Assembly: GCF_964237555.1 (NCBI RefSeq)
Contig: NC_091439.1
Span: 123,897,898-123,961,897 of the forward strand
Length of the DNA stretch: 64,000 nt
Direction of reading: 5' to 3'
Source of the DNA: Oryctolagus cuniculus
Taxonomy: Eukaryota > Chordata > Mammalia > Lagomorpha > Leporidae
The translations under genes were made by a program, and so were the position numbers. The notes under the pieces are model-generated. The model did not search any database, had not been told where the DNA came from, and saw nothing but the letters and a program-made list of their open reading frames with translations. Numbering within the stretch: the first letter of the stretch is position 1; every line of letters begins with the position of its first letter. Positions 12,301-23,706 of the stretch are shown here, one piece after another.

Positions 12301-13021
12301 ATCTTGAGAATTTCTTGGGTTGCCAGCAATTTAAAAATGAGAGAGGAAAGCAATGACATTACATGTACTCCGTGAACATCAGTTGGTAGGATGGCTCTGG
12401 GTCTCTAACACTCTGCAGCACTCCCTCAGCTAGTGAGCTGTGAGGGGCTCCCGAGAGGGCCAAAGTAGGAGGGAAGTGTAACAGCAGACCATGGCCCCAG
12501 TGCTCTTGAGAATCACAGGCTATAAAACTGACAGAGAAATGAAGTCTCTTTTCATGATCTAACATCGTGGGAGAGAGATTCTAGGTTACAGCAACTCATG
12601 ACATATATGGCCCAATCATTTAAAAAATGCAGACCACTGATGTTTACTCATGTTTACTCATATGAGGACGTTAAAAATCTAGTTGGAGTCAAGGCAGATT
12701 TTAGCAGGCCTTCTACTTTACAACGGAAATAACAAGTCATCAGTGTGCAGTGCACTGAGGGATCTTGGTCTTCTAAGCTAGGCAATGGGCTACTACTTCT
12801 GTTTGCGTTGGAAAGGTCCTCTGCCTGGGTGCCTGCTTTATGCAGTGCCTCCCCAGAGAGAGCACACCTGATGCTCACTCCCAAGACACAGCTCTCTTCC
12901 TTGCAGAAGCCCCAGGAGAACTTGAGCTGTCCCCGGTGCTGTACCCACACTGACAACAAGGCATGTTTGATCATACCTGTCACCATCAGCCTGATGTGTA
13001 TTGAGATTTTTCTCTGCCTAG

Positions 13022-13201
13022 GGCATGAGTGTCCATATGCTATCCAAGCAAGCTACCATCGAGCTGCCTTTCATAATCAGGAACCGGGGAAGTCCACCTC
13101 CGCCCTGAGCATGGAGGATCCCGTTCTGGAGATCTTGTCTGATGGAGGGATCCAGTTCGTGTTGAAGCCCAGGCACACGGCTAAAAGGCAGCGCCGGTGC
13201 G
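13022..13201 (+). CDS. ARHGAP20-like exon: end of RA domain and linker
   Basis: The exon is 180 nt, phase 1-1. The acceptor follows 'ttttctctgcctag' (AG at 13020-13021) and the donor is gtaagt at 13202. With the shared G it encodes G-HECPYAIQASYHRAAFHNQ, then a linker ending FVLKPRHTAKRQRR-C. The family shows the same order here: PLIGHE-PY, a variable Ser/Pro-rich piece, then 'QF-LKP' and a basic cluster before the RhoGAP domain. Here the basic cluster is KRQRR. The frame is open throughout and matches the exon at 7745. ARHGAP20 has a somewhat longer linker; this one is compact. Confidence 0.82.
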
Positions 13202-13498
13202 GTAAGTCTAATTTCCAGCAGGGTTCTGCTCTCTGCTCATCCATGCATTCCTGAGAAAAAAATTCATGACAGAGAGCTGTTCTCCATGAGGGAGGAGGTG
13301 TGCATAAGTACAGGGACCCAGTACTCACCAAGAACCAGGCTTAGAGAAACTGTTCAAAGTCAGAACCCATCTCACTTCCAGGAGGATTGTGGTGGTTCTT
13401 CTACATTAGAACTTTTGTCTCCTCTGGATACCCTGAGCATTTGCTCCATAAAATAATGCATGCACAAACTTATGTGTCTGTAGAGAGAAGTTTCTTGT

Positions 13499-13790
13499 GG
13501 CCTGGCATCATGGTACAGTGGGTTAAGCTGCATCCTGCAATCCACATCAGAGCATTGGCTTGAGTCCTGGCTCTCCCAGTTCGGATGAAGCTCGCTGGCT
13601 TTATCAGAATGTGCCTGGGAAGGAAGCAGAAAATGACCCAAATACCTGGGTCCTTTGTCTCGCATGTGGGAGACCCAGGTGGAGTTCTAATCTCCAGCCC
13701 TGTCCCTGGTTGTTGTGGCCATTTGAGAAAAAAACAGTGATGAAAGATGTCTTTCTCTGTGTGTTATTCTGTATTACAAATAAATCTTTA
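13499..13790 (+). mobile_element. Old plus-strand SINE
   Basis: Has the head 'ggcctggcatcatggtacag', the body 'gggtcctttgtctcgcatgtgggagaccc' and a tail 'aaataaatcttta'. It is diverged relative to the C-SINEs. Confidence 0.75.
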
Positions 13791-15324
13791 CAATGAAGAG
13801 CATCATGTGTGAAGGCCTGGAAATGAAGACTAAGCATTCCAGAGGGTAACCCTGAACCTGGAGTGAGAGCAGGAAGTAATCAATGTACTGCATGCCTTAG
13901 ACTTACCTTATATGGAAGATCTCCAGGATGGTGAGAAACTGTGGCATTGAATTTGGATCTCTTCTGGCTTGGGCTGAAGTGGCTAGGGGGTTGCTTCCTG
14001 AATTGATCTCTTCATTATGCCCACGGCATGCTGACTTCCTCCAGGCTTCAGATGCATATCTAGACCAGACATGGACTGAACAGTTACGATCAGGGATGTT
14101 TCAGCTTTTTGCTTTCCAGTCTCTCCCTACTTGTCAATATTCTTTTGAGAGACCTTTCTCTGAAGAACAGTTTTTAGTAAGGTGGGAAATATTGTGGCAA
14201 GAATATAATGATTTCCACTGTGAATGGTGTTCGTACTTTTCTTGTGAGGATATTCTGTGATTTATATAGCTTATAAATGTGTTTTTGGTTGTAATTTTGA
14301 GCATATAGCAATATTCTATAAATGTTGCTCCTATGCAAGATTGTGAATCTGAACTTTGTAAACATCCACAACCCCCATTTGGGCAAGAGAATGCCACCAC
14401 CAGAAGTATCGCCAGGAGTGTCAGAAAGGCTCAGTGTTTTTGAAGTGAGCTTGTTGAATTATGCAACGTGTCTCATGGAAAATGGCTGCTGTTTCCATTG
14501 GTCACAGAAGCAGCATGCGCTCTCAGTAAATAATGTACCTTATGAAAGCCTCAGCTAAGCACCGAAAGTATTTTTGTTTGAGAAAGATTGTAATGGCACT
14601 CATCTCTCTCTGTTCCCATATGTTCTGGATGTATAGATTCATATCAAGGTATGGAGCATGATGCTTCATTGCTTAGCTGTGTGACAACTAAGTAGTGGAT
14701 TATGTCCCAATAGATTTTTAAATAATGAAATCAGGTGAGTCCTAGGTGTACCAGGTTGCGCACGAGTTAAACCATGTATTCTTGCCTGTTTTAAAGAAAG
14801 AGTTGGATATGGTAGTATGTATGAGCAGCCTCCTGCATTTGAGATGGCATTTGCTTTTTTCTTGTCTCCTTTTAAAAGGTGGAATTTTGAATGCTTGGTG
14901 TTGGATTACTTTGTGACTGCATGCTATCTGGAGAGTACTAACTAACCAGAAAGAGAATGGAGATAAAGTTTACTTTAGGGTGAGGAAACTGATGTGTGGG
15001 ATCCCTTACACCATTTGATTGTAAATGATTACAGAAGAAAGTAATTCTCTTCACGGTTGTGATGAGTTGTGTGCCATGCTGAGTAATACATTATATTAGT
15101 GCAATGAGGTGTAGATAGCATCATTCTTAAACAAGTTGAGTCAAAGGAAAGTCCAAAGAATTGAGTAACTGGACTGGCTGATGAAGTGGCACATCTTGGA
15201 GCCTATCCTGGCTTCCTCAGTGATATAGCACCATGAGGATTGCCCTCCCTTGTTTGTCTGATGGTGATGCATTCAGGGGCCCAGAAATGCCAAGAAGATG
15301 GCTGATGAATGATATTTGGGGAGG
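13791..15324. other. Intronic sequence, nothing recognised
   Basis: About 1.5 kb of unique-looking intron. A 110-codon open frame (13928-14260) has no recognisable domain or splice context and I do not call it a gene. Confidence 0.4.
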
Positions 15325-15661
15325 GGGCCGGTGCTGTGGCACAGCGGGTTAAAGCCCTGGCCTGAAGCGCAGCTGTCCCATATGGGCACCAGTTCTTGTC
15401 CCGGCTGCTCCTCTTCCGATCCAGCTCTGTGCTATGGCCTGGGAAAGCAGAAGAAGATGACCCAAGTCCTTGGGCCCCTGCACCCATGTGGGAGACCCAG
15501 AAAAAGCTCCTGGCTCCTGGCTTCGGGTCAGCATAGCTCTAGCCGTTGTGGCCATCTGGGGAGTGAACCAGTGGATGGAAGTCCTTTCTCTGTCTCTACC
15601 TCTCTCTGTAATTCTGTCAAAATTAATCTTAAAAAAAACAAAAAAACAAAAAAACAAAAAC
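15325..15661 (+). mobile_element. Lagomorph C-type SINE, plus orientation
   Basis: Starts ggggccggtgctgtggcaca and contains the conserved 'gacccaagtccttgggcccc' element and a (CT)n tract. It ends in a long A-rich tail with repeated caaaaaa blocks (15630-15661). Confidence 0.93.
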
Positions 15662-16385
15662 AGATTGTTTTTGGCAACTTCACCCATCTGTCTATCACAC
15701 TGCACCTTGACTCCTCTGGTGCCTTTTATGATATTCAGCATAAATCGGTCATTTAAGAAGAAAAGTTTAGGTGCCTTCTTAAGAAAACGTGCACAGCTGA
15801 GCAGTAGATACTCCAAACTCATGTTTTCCTTGGTGATCCTCTTTTCTGTGGAAAATTCCTCTTTAGCGTTCAGTTGGCAGAGCTTGATGGGTAGCTAAAA
15901 TATAGGCTGTATAGCTTGGCAGGGTGGCACAAGGAACAAGGCCCCACGGGATCCTGCCACTCATTTGGGAACGAAGTGAAGAAGGTGAAATCAAATCACC
16001 TGGGGAACAGGTTAAGCTTTGTAACCCTGAAGAGTGAGGGAGGTAGAGGCTGGTTGAGTGATATCAGGGAGCTTGTGTCATGAAGTGCAGATCTCTTTGA
16101 TGGGAGTGAGTTGCTGGTGGTTGGGCATTCAGACTACCAAACAGGAAATCTCATAGGGAAAGGTGACTTAGCATGAAGTAGATTATGAGACTCCACTTAG
16201 TTTGAATGTCAACTGTATTTTTTTGCTTTTCAAATGAGTTCTGACACCTGACTCCACTGGGTAAACTTAAGAGGATGTGTATAACTCAATGTGAGGTGTC
16301 TCATTATGCAAAAAAATAAAAAGCAAAAACTGTAGGTAGCACTGCCAGAATTGAACCTGAGCAGCTTCCTCAAGTCTTTATATTT
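15662..16385. other. Intronic sequence, nothing recognised
   Basis: Unique-looking intron with no supported exon. Confidence 0.4.
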
Positions 16386-16785
16386 CATTTCTGGTTGATG
16401 AATTGATTGTTTGATTTGAGAGACCATCACACACATGCACAAGAGAAGGAGAGAGAGAGAGAGAAAAGAAGAGAAGAGTTGAGTTGAGTTTCCTATCCTC
16501 TGATTCACTCCCTAAATGTCAGCCGTGGCCATGGGCCAGGGACAGAACTGGAATCTGGTATTTACATCATGTCTCCTTTGTGACAGGCAGGACTAGAGCT
16601 GGAATTTGGGAACTTATTCCATGTTGTGCTTGTGAGAGGTAGGAACCCAAATTTGTTAGCCATGCATACTGCCTCAGAGGGCCTGCATTTGCAAGAAGCT
16701 GGAATTGGGAGCCAAAGATGGACATCAGGTCCAGATGCTCTGATATGAGCCTAGGGCATCTTAACAATTAGGCTAAACACCTGAT
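16386..16785 (-). mobile_element. Old SINE, minus orientation
   Basis: Has a GA-rich tract at about 16448-16480, the 'tgattcactccctaaatgtc' segment and the head region near 16780 ('cttaacaattaggctaaaca'). It is diverged, and extra internal sequence suggests two fused pieces. Confidence 0.65.
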
Positions 16786-16997
16786 TCTAACTGCCAGCTT
16801 ATAGGAAATTGGGAAGAAAAGTTCATGAACGTCACGTGGATGGTACTAGCCAATTTCAGATCGTAAGCTCTTGTACACCACAAATGGATCAGTTTCTGTC
16901 TTTTCTAAGGCTGGAAACAGTCACCTGTCAAATGGAAAGGGTGGAAACAGAATCTGTCAATGATCCTCTACAGCTAATGGTCTCACTTTCTCCTCAG

Positions 16998-17134
16998 GCT
17001 TTCCCACAAGCTGTCTGTCTTGCTGGGGCATTACCAGAAGCCATAATGACCTGCCCCAGGACTCCCCTCCTGCTATTTCGGTGCCAACACTCCTGAGAGT
17101 GTCTGGTGTTGAGGACCTGACCCTCACACTCTGG
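16998..17134 (+). CDS. Possible ARHGAP20-like linker exon (uncertain)
   Basis: A strong acceptor (tctcactttctcctcag, AG at 16996-16997) and a good donor (gtaggt at 17135) frame 137 nt. Read from phase 1 it stays open for 45 codons and exits at phase 0, exactly joining the exons at 13022 and 18361. The peptide in that frame (begins FPTSCLSCWGI, ends VEDLTLTLW) does not look like the family. A different frame of the same DNA reads AFPQAVCLAGALPEAI, which resembles the family's 'LFG-x-L...LP-x-P-I' element just before the RhoGAP domain. However, that frame has no donor after it (AT where GT would be expected). Either the gene has shifted frame here, or this is a damaged exon, or another exon was missed. 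Confidence 0.4.
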
Positions 17135-18360
17135 GTAGGTATCATTTTGATCTTCTGAATCCCTCCTCAGGAGTGAGCGTTCTGAGGGCTTGGTGTCATC
17201 ATCCAAAAGTGTTTCAAATGAGGCCATCATTTGTCAGTCCCTGGCTTTGGCTGACATGCCTTCTTAATGTGACCTCAAAGAAGAACAGTCAGCTCAGTTA
17301 TCGTGGTCTTACTTCAAAGGCAACAGGAGAAAGAACCGTTCCGTTTATTCTGCTGGTTTCAGCGATGTTACCCAGTCACCTGCTCACACACAGCAAAAGG
17401 AATGTTTCTGAATCTCTTGGAGTCGACATCCCCCCATGTTCCCCTTTTAGCCTCTTCCTTGAAGTGTTCCTTCATTTCCTTTTTGTCTAGATGACTCAAA
17501 CTTAGAACTCAACGTCCCTCACTGTGGGCGTGGTTTGTATTTCAGATGATTAGATGGATCACCTGCCATTTATGTATCCTTCTATTATAAGAGAATGTGT
17601 CAGAGGAAAGCCACAGAACATGGCCTATGTTATTTCCCAGGAGGGCATTTAAGAGTTGGCACATTGATTGTCCAGCACATCTACATACACTATGCTAGAT
17701 GTAGGGCATTTTTTGCGAGGTGGGGAGGAATGTATCAAGTTAGTTCCATGCTAGATGGTGCCCCAGCCCTTGCAGCATTCACAAGTTGAAGGAGTTGCTA
17801 GGATCCTCATCACTGTGACATCATTCATGGATAAAAGGAAAGCATGAGTAAGGTGATGTCCTATGCCCAAGGTCTCATGAAAAGTAAGGGACCTAATAGA
17901 TGACAGATTCCTGGAGATACCTGACTGTGACACTCCTGTTCCCCTCTTGGCATGAAGATGAGGCAGAAGGACATGAAAGTCAACAAGTTTGGCAACAAGT
18001 GTGGCAACGAGATTTTCCTAGTTGGGAAAGGCCATCAGTACTAGGAAATAATGAGAACAGCATGGTAAAACAGGAGAGAGTGATTCACTAAAAGCTTGAA
18101 GCAGAGAAGTTTGGTGTACAAGTTTCATTCCTTGAAAAGGAAACTAGGTTAAAGCCAGCATTCAAAACAATTTAGTGGGTGGACACAGATCAGATGGATG
18201 GGTTGAACATATATTTAGAGACACTGAACAAAATTTTCTTCCCTCACTTCAGCTGCTGCTGTGTCAGTTCCCATACTCTTCTCTACAGGGGGCTAGCTTT
18301 TGTTCTGGGCTTGTGGATATGAAATGTCCTTTAATTAGCTTTCCTTTTTCTTTTCCACAG
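17135..18360. other. Intronic sequence, nothing recognised
   Basis: Unique-looking intron. Open frames at 17173-17490 and 17595-17789 have no domain or splice support. Confidence 0.4.
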
Positions 18361-18522
18361 GAAGTGATTCGTATTATCAAGCAGAAAGGGCCAAAGACAG
18401 AGAATATTTTTCAAAAAGTTGGTGACATAAAGTCATTTATAGCCCTAAAGGAAAGATTTAACACAGGAGATAGAGGCGACTGGGGCAATGAATCGCCACT
18501 TGTGTTAGCAACACTGTTAAAG
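18361..18522 (+). CDS. ARHGAP20-like exon: RhoGAP domain, N-terminal part (arginine finger lost)
   Basis: The exon is 162 nt, phase 0-0, 54 residues. The acceptor follows an excellent pyrimidine tract (cctttttcttttccacag) and the donor is gtaggg at 18523. It begins EVIRIIKQKGPKTENIFQK and ends SPLVLATLLK. The pattern '..I..L..KGP.TEGIFR..' is the opening of RhoGAP domains in the ARHGAP20/TAGAP group, and 'ALKE.FN.G' continues it. The catalytic arginine finger (the R of GIFR) is Gln here, and the Gly before it is Asn. The last residue, Lys, is the conserved Lys that precedes the xxLR motif in the next exon. GTPase activation is therefore unlikely, although G-protein binding could remain. Confidence 0.9.
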
Positions 18523-19255
18523 GTAGGGGGATTCTGGCATCATCTATGCACAATATGGAAGCTGTGTGATGGGTTTCATTCCTCGTGACATCTCAAGAAG
18601 AGCAGTAGGCCTAATCAGTTAAGCGTCTGAGAAACTGAAAAACACATCAGAAACTCCAGGTTGTAGGCAGCTACTCCCTTCATTGGACAGACTCTGCTTG
18701 TTAGATAGCTTTCCCAGTCTTCAGACTCCATGCTTGCTGTCCTCATCTGAATGCTCCATGTAGAATTATGCTAGCATAGTTATAATTGCCCAAGCATCTT
18801 CCAAATAAACCCTGGTTATTCATATAGAATTTTGGCCAGTACAAATCTCCTGCATTTGCCAGATTTGACAGTGTCTTCCTAATGACATCAGAGTTTCCCA
18901 AAGAAACTTTATTTGAAATTTTGAAAACCATTCTAGGTGTTTTCCACAATAAGCAAACATTGCTCTTAAAATGAATTAAAAATACATACAAATGCCAAGA
19001 AAATTCCATTCTTTTCATTGCCATTCTTTCCCCTGTCTCTTATGCCTTTGCTTCACACGTGGTGTCAGGACTCTGCTATTTGGAGCTGCCTTCATTTTGA
19101 CTACTGTTGGCATCTTATGTTCATTTCCATTGTACTTAAGCCAATACTCCTAGTTATAGTTACATAGTAACGAGCCCCAGCACAAAGCTCAGCTTGTGAA
19201 TCTGACTTTGAAAGTGTTGCAGCAGGCAAAGCTAGGTTAGAAGTTTTAAAATGTT
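18523..19255. other. Intronic sequence, nothing recognised
   Basis: Intron between RhoGAP exons; no element recognised. Confidence 0.4.
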
Positions 19256-19527
19256 GGGCCTGTGTTTGGCATAGCAGGGTATGCTGGGGGTTGGAATGCT
19301 GGCGTCGTATATCAGAGCCCCAATTCAAGTCCTGGCTGCTGTGCTGCTGATCCAGCATCCTGTTAATGCATCTGGGAAGGCAGTGGAAGATGGCCAAGGT
19401 ACTGAGGTTCTTGCCTCCCATGTGAGAGGCAAGGATGATGCTCTTGGCTTCAACCAGGGTCTGAACTGGATATTGCAGCCATTCATTTATGTAGGATCTC
19501 TCTCTGTCTCTCTTCCTCATTCATGAA
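19256..19527 (+). mobile_element. Old plus-strand SINE
   Basis: Has the head 'gggcctgtgtttggcatagc', the body 'gtcctggctgctgtgctgctgatccagc' and a (CT)n end 'atctctctctgtctctct'. It is diverged. Confidence 0.7.
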
Positions 19528-19592
19528 CAGTGTGCGTGTATGTGCATGTGTGTCTCGCTCTCTGTGCCTCTGCCCATTGAGCACAGAATTCT

Positions 19593-19923
19593 CTTTTTTT
19601 ATTTATTTGAAAGTCAGAATTACAGAGAGAGGAGAGGCAGAGAGAGAGAGAGAGAGAAGTCCTCCATGCGATGGTTCACTCCCCGATTGGCCGCAATGGC
19701 CAGAGCTGCAGCGATCTGAAGCCAGGAGCCAGGAGCCTCCTCTGGGTCTCCCACGTGGGTGCAGGGGCCCAAGGACTTGGGCCATCTTCCACTGCTTTCC
19801 CAGGCCATAGCAGAGAACCTGGCCGGAAGAGGAGCAGCCGGGCCTTGAACCGGCACCCATACCATATGGGATTCTGGCACTTCAGGCCAAGGCGTTAACC
19901 TGCTGCGAAACAGTGCCATCCCT
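19593..19923 (-). mobile_element. Lagomorph C-type SINE
   Basis: A C-SINE in minus orientation. The near-perfect target duplication gagcacagaattct / gagcaaagaattct lies at 19579-19592 and 19924-19937. Confidence 0.92.
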
Positions 19924-19937
19924 GAGCAAAGAATTCT

Positions 19938-21289
19938 AAAATCCAAGGTGATGCAAAATACACATGTATTTCAAAATTGTATGGTAAAATCACAAGTATC
20001 CAGGTACATTTCTGTAAGGGAAAATTGAATTGTTGGTCATTTCAGCAGCTGTGAAACAAAAATCTGGCAATGCCGTAATCACTACAAAAAATATCCTTAC
20101 ATTCTTTGAAACGCTCAGTACACTTGCTCTTTCCTTACCCTCCATCAATGCTTGGCCACATGTTAAATGGTTACACTTCTGTAATGACTTCCGGGCCCAC
20201 ACGTACATCACTCAGATCATAAAAATATACACTAGGTTAGACAGTCACATGTTTGTGTTGTTTCTGTTGTACATGAAGTTGATGTCATTTTTCAACAAGA
20301 TATAGTGGTTACCCCTCTGAGGACTTTGGAGTCTGATTTTTGATAAATACCATGGGAATCACCTGGAGAGTTGGTCCAGGCTAAACATAAATACAGTCAT
20401 GGAGTTGGATTTGCCATTGAGCTCCCTAGAAGCAGAGGTGCAACAGCAAATCGTCTTCACATGATCTCCTTGGCTCACAGTGTGACTTCCACAACATGCC
20501 CCGTCTAGTCATCCTGCAGCACAGGGAAAGCCAAGAGAGGACACATACCCCACGTGCATGGAAGTAAGTACCCAGCAGACAAAGCTGCTCCTGAGCCATC
20601 CCAGACTTCCCCATCATTCAGAGCTCCACACATACTGGACATACTCCTTGGGAAACAGTCAAAGGCTGTAACTACAGTGGGAGAGTATTGGACGCCAGTG
20701 ACATAGTCAGGGTATAAGAGGGCTTGGATTTTGTCCGTTTTCTTCACTGTTCTATCCCCAGTAGTCCAAACTGGATATGACATAAATGACTACTCAAGAA
20801 CTACTAGAATGAGTGAGCAATGTCTGGATTATGAACACAACACTTACTGAGAGGCATTTCCTACACTCACTGCTATTGAAAAGTGTCATGGGCCATATAG
20901 TGAGACCAGTGGAAAGAAAGCTAGCAAGGGGATATGAACTGGAAATATAAATCCCACCATCTTCTGGTTATATTTGTAAAGAGTTGATCAATGAGCTAGT
21001 GAAAAGGAAAGTAGAATGAGGCTATTAGGAGAGTATTTTGCCCCAGGGAACAGACATAGTCAAAATGTCCAGTCCTTACTTCCTATTTTCTGTGAGTACA
21101 TGTGTGTATATTTAGTTCATTTGGTTCGGAACCTTTGCTGCTAAGACTTAAAAGGATTAGTCTGAAATCAAAATGTGAAGTATGTATGTTTACATGTCCA
21201 CAGTGCATAATATGATTTAGGATGACCCATAAGCAGATTTGTCAGTTTGTACTATTTTGCTAAAATATAGGCAAAGAAGACTATATAGA
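19938..21289. other. Intronic sequence, nothing recognised
   Basis: About 1.35 kb of unique-looking intron; no exon, RNA gene or repeat recognised. Confidence 0.4.
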
Positions 21290-21990
21290 TTTGTTTTATA
21301 TATTTGAATGGCAGAGTGAAAGAGAGAGACACGTATGGGTCTGGCAATGTAGCGCAGTGCATTTACCTACTACCTGCAACACAGACAACCTGTATGTGCA
21401 CTGATTTGAGTCCCAGCTGCTTGGTTCTGGATGAACTTACCACGAATGGACATGGGAAGGCAGCCAAAGATGGCCCAAATACTGTGGTCCCTGCCACTCA
21501 CATAGCAGAGCTGGGTGGAGTTCCTGGCTTCCGGATTCAATGTGGACATTTGCAGAGTAAATTCGTGTATGGAAGATTCCTCTCTGTCTCTGTTTCCCTC
21601 ACTGTCTCTCTGTTTCTTTCTCTCTCTCCTCTCTCCCTCTCTCCCTCTCTCCCTCTGTGTGTGTGTGTTTCAACTCCATCTTTTACATAAATAAATAAGC
21701 TTACAATGACACAAACACACACACATGCTCATACAGAGATGTCAATCTTCCACATGTTTTCTGAGTGGCCCAGGTTGGGCTGGGCCAACCTGAAGCCAGA
21801 ACCGAAAACTTGTTTCAGGTCTCTGAAGTAGGGCAGAGCCCCAAGTACTTGGGCAGTTACCCACTGCTTTCTCGGGCACTTTAGCAATGTGCTGGATCAG
21901 AAGTAGAGCAGCCAGGAATTGAAGTGACCCTCTGATAAGAGTTGATGGCATCCCTGGCAGCAGATTAATCCACTATGCCATAATAACTAC
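21290..21990 (-). mobile_element. Old minus-strand SINE split by a nested SINE
   Basis: The left piece (21290-21332) carries the A/T- and GA-rich end. The right piece (about 21715-21990) carries the body and head ('gggccaacctgaagccagaacc', 'gcagattaatccactatgcc'). The plus-strand SINE at 21333-21700 sits between them. Confidence 0.65.
21333..21700 (+). mobile_element. Nested plus-strand SINE
   Basis: Has the head 'gggtctggcaatgtagcgca', the body with 'gatggcccaaatactgtggtccctgcc', a long (CT)n tract at about 21583-21656 and a tail 'acataaataaataagctta'. It is inserted in an older opposite-strand SINE. Confidence 0.7.
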
Positions 21991-22272
21991 CCTCCAAAAG
22001 ATGATTGAGACAATAAGATGAGGTTTTTCTTCCCTTCCAAAACTTCTCAGACTGTGTACACCTCTAGAGTAAGTCAGAAGAAATGGAAGCACCCGTTTCT
22101 GCATGTACACAATGGTGGGAATTAGAGGCCAAACTCTATGGAGGTCACAGTTTGAACGTCTAGAGAAAAAGCGGAGATTAAATGAAATATTGCAATTAAA
22201 TGTTTTCTTTGTAATTTCTCAAGTCTATATTTGCCAACAAATTGATATAACTTCTTTTTTAATCTCTATAAG

Positions 22273-22379
22273 GAGTGTCTTCGAGCCTTTCCTGGCACTC
22301 TCTTTTCAACCGACCTCTATGATCAGTGGCTGGATGTTCTTGATAAAGGGAATGACGAGGAGGCCAGAGACATCCAGAG
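22273..22379 (+). CDS. ARHGAP20-like exon: RhoGAP domain, middle
   Basis: The exon is 107 nt, phase 0-2, with acceptor AG at 22271-22272 and donor gtgatt at 22380. It encodes ECLRAFPGTLFSTDLYDQW, then LDVLDKGNDEEARDIQ and the first two bases of an Arg codon. With the Lys ending the previous exon, this rebuilds K-x-x-L-R-x-x-P, the conserved RhoGAP helix whose Lys and Arg contact the GTPase. 'FS.DLYD.W....D.GNDEE' is specific to the ARHGAP20 branch rather than to RhoGAPs in general, and is the best single clue to the family. Confidence 0.92.
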
Positions 22380-23170
22380 GTGATTCTATATAATTGGTAC
22401 TGCATTCCAGACATGCCTCAGAAGGCAACCGACATAGTCTGAGAAAAAGATTTTCTGCTCTCGAGCATGAACCACTAGAAGAGTGCACATTGTGAAGAGG
22501 GTTCTTGTAGTCCCACACACCACAGCCAGAATCAGAAGACATGTAGACTCTACCATTGTCATTGAGTTCTTATTTCTCCCCAAATGTTATTATGGAGTTG
22601 TTGATATTGTACACATTCTGAATGTATGACATCGGTGGGGAGGAAGTCCGCTGGTGTCAGAGACATGCTACAAGAACAGTTGACCACTGGTCTGACCGTC
22701 ATATTGTCAGAAGCAACTAAGTGCAGATCTCTGTGTGTGCTTATAGAATTGAAGTCAGTCAAGCGCTTTTGTATGTATTCATGCCCGGGATGTGTTTGTT
22801 CCATCACTGCTTTAGACTCTTGTCTTGAGGCAGCATTCTTGTACTATTACCTTTCAAAGAAGGGCAATGCTTTCAATTAATTGCTGTTGAATTTCCTCAG
22901 TAAGCTCTCACCTGAGAACATTCTGTAACACAACATCTGTTTTTAATATACCTGTGTTCAATTAGATATTTACAAAGTTATCCCAAATGAAAACACATTG
23001 TGATTTCAGCAAAAAAATCATAGGAATTTTTTTTAAGACTTACAGCTCCTTTTGTCTGTATTTTCATTGGATTATGTCAATGGCATTAAAACTACTGTAT
23101 TTCCTTTTTTTTAATCTACAAATTCCTGAGGAAAATGACTTGTTATAAGACTGCATTTTTTTGTGTTTAG
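22380..23170. other. Intronic sequence, nothing recognised
   Basis: AT-rich intron ending in a poly-T-rich branch/pyrimidine region before the next acceptor. Confidence 0.4.
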
Positions 23171-23366
23171 GCTTTTAGCCCATCTGCCCAGAACTAACAC
23201 AGCTCTCATAAGACACTTGTTTTCATCATTATATGCAATCTCATGTAATGCATCATACAATCAGATGACTACATCAAAGTTAGCTTTGTGCATCACCCCG
23301 AGCCTTCTGTGTGTCTGGCGATCTACTTCAAGAAGCCCAGCCCTCGAAGATGAAATAAGGAGAAAG
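23171..23366 (+). CDS. ARHGAP20-like exon: RhoGAP domain, core helices (NLA-box Asn lost)
   Basis: The exon is 196 nt, phase 2-0, with acceptor tttttttgtgtttag and donor gtaatg at 23367. After the split Arg it reads LLAHLPRTNTALIRHLFSSL, then a stretch with NQMTTSKLALCITPSLL, and ends LEDEIRRK. 'LP.AN..LLR.LF..L' and 'NQMT..NLA.C..PS.L' are the matching segments in ARHGAP20. The normally invariant Asn of the NLA box is Lys here. The ARHGAP20 branch already departs from the usual GPN, so the Ser in TPS is not unusual for this branch. All 65 codons are open. Confidence 0.94.
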
Positions 23367-23706
23367 GTAATGAGTACCCTGTTTGTTTGTGTTGGAAAAG
23401 TGAAAGTCAGGATTTGCATTCTTGCCAAAGAAGCGAGTGATATCAAAATATTAGCCATTCAACTAGGCCACAAAATATGTTGGTCTTCTAATGAGAAATG
23501 TTTTTGGACAAGTTACATAGTATTCTTGGAAGTGTAACTGTCATTTATGAGATAAAACTGGTTCGTATGTGTTACTGTCAAGTGCAAATTTTTGTTAGAA
23601 TCCAGAATTTCACATTTTTGTGATGTTCACGGTTCACATAGGACTTGTGACTCCTAAATAGGCCAAGTGGAAAAGAGCACCCCATGTTCATCCTTTTGTG
23701 TCACAG

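Noticed and set aside
13928..14260. 110-codon open frame in an intron
   Set aside because: No family motif, no splice context and no homologous position in ARHGAP20.
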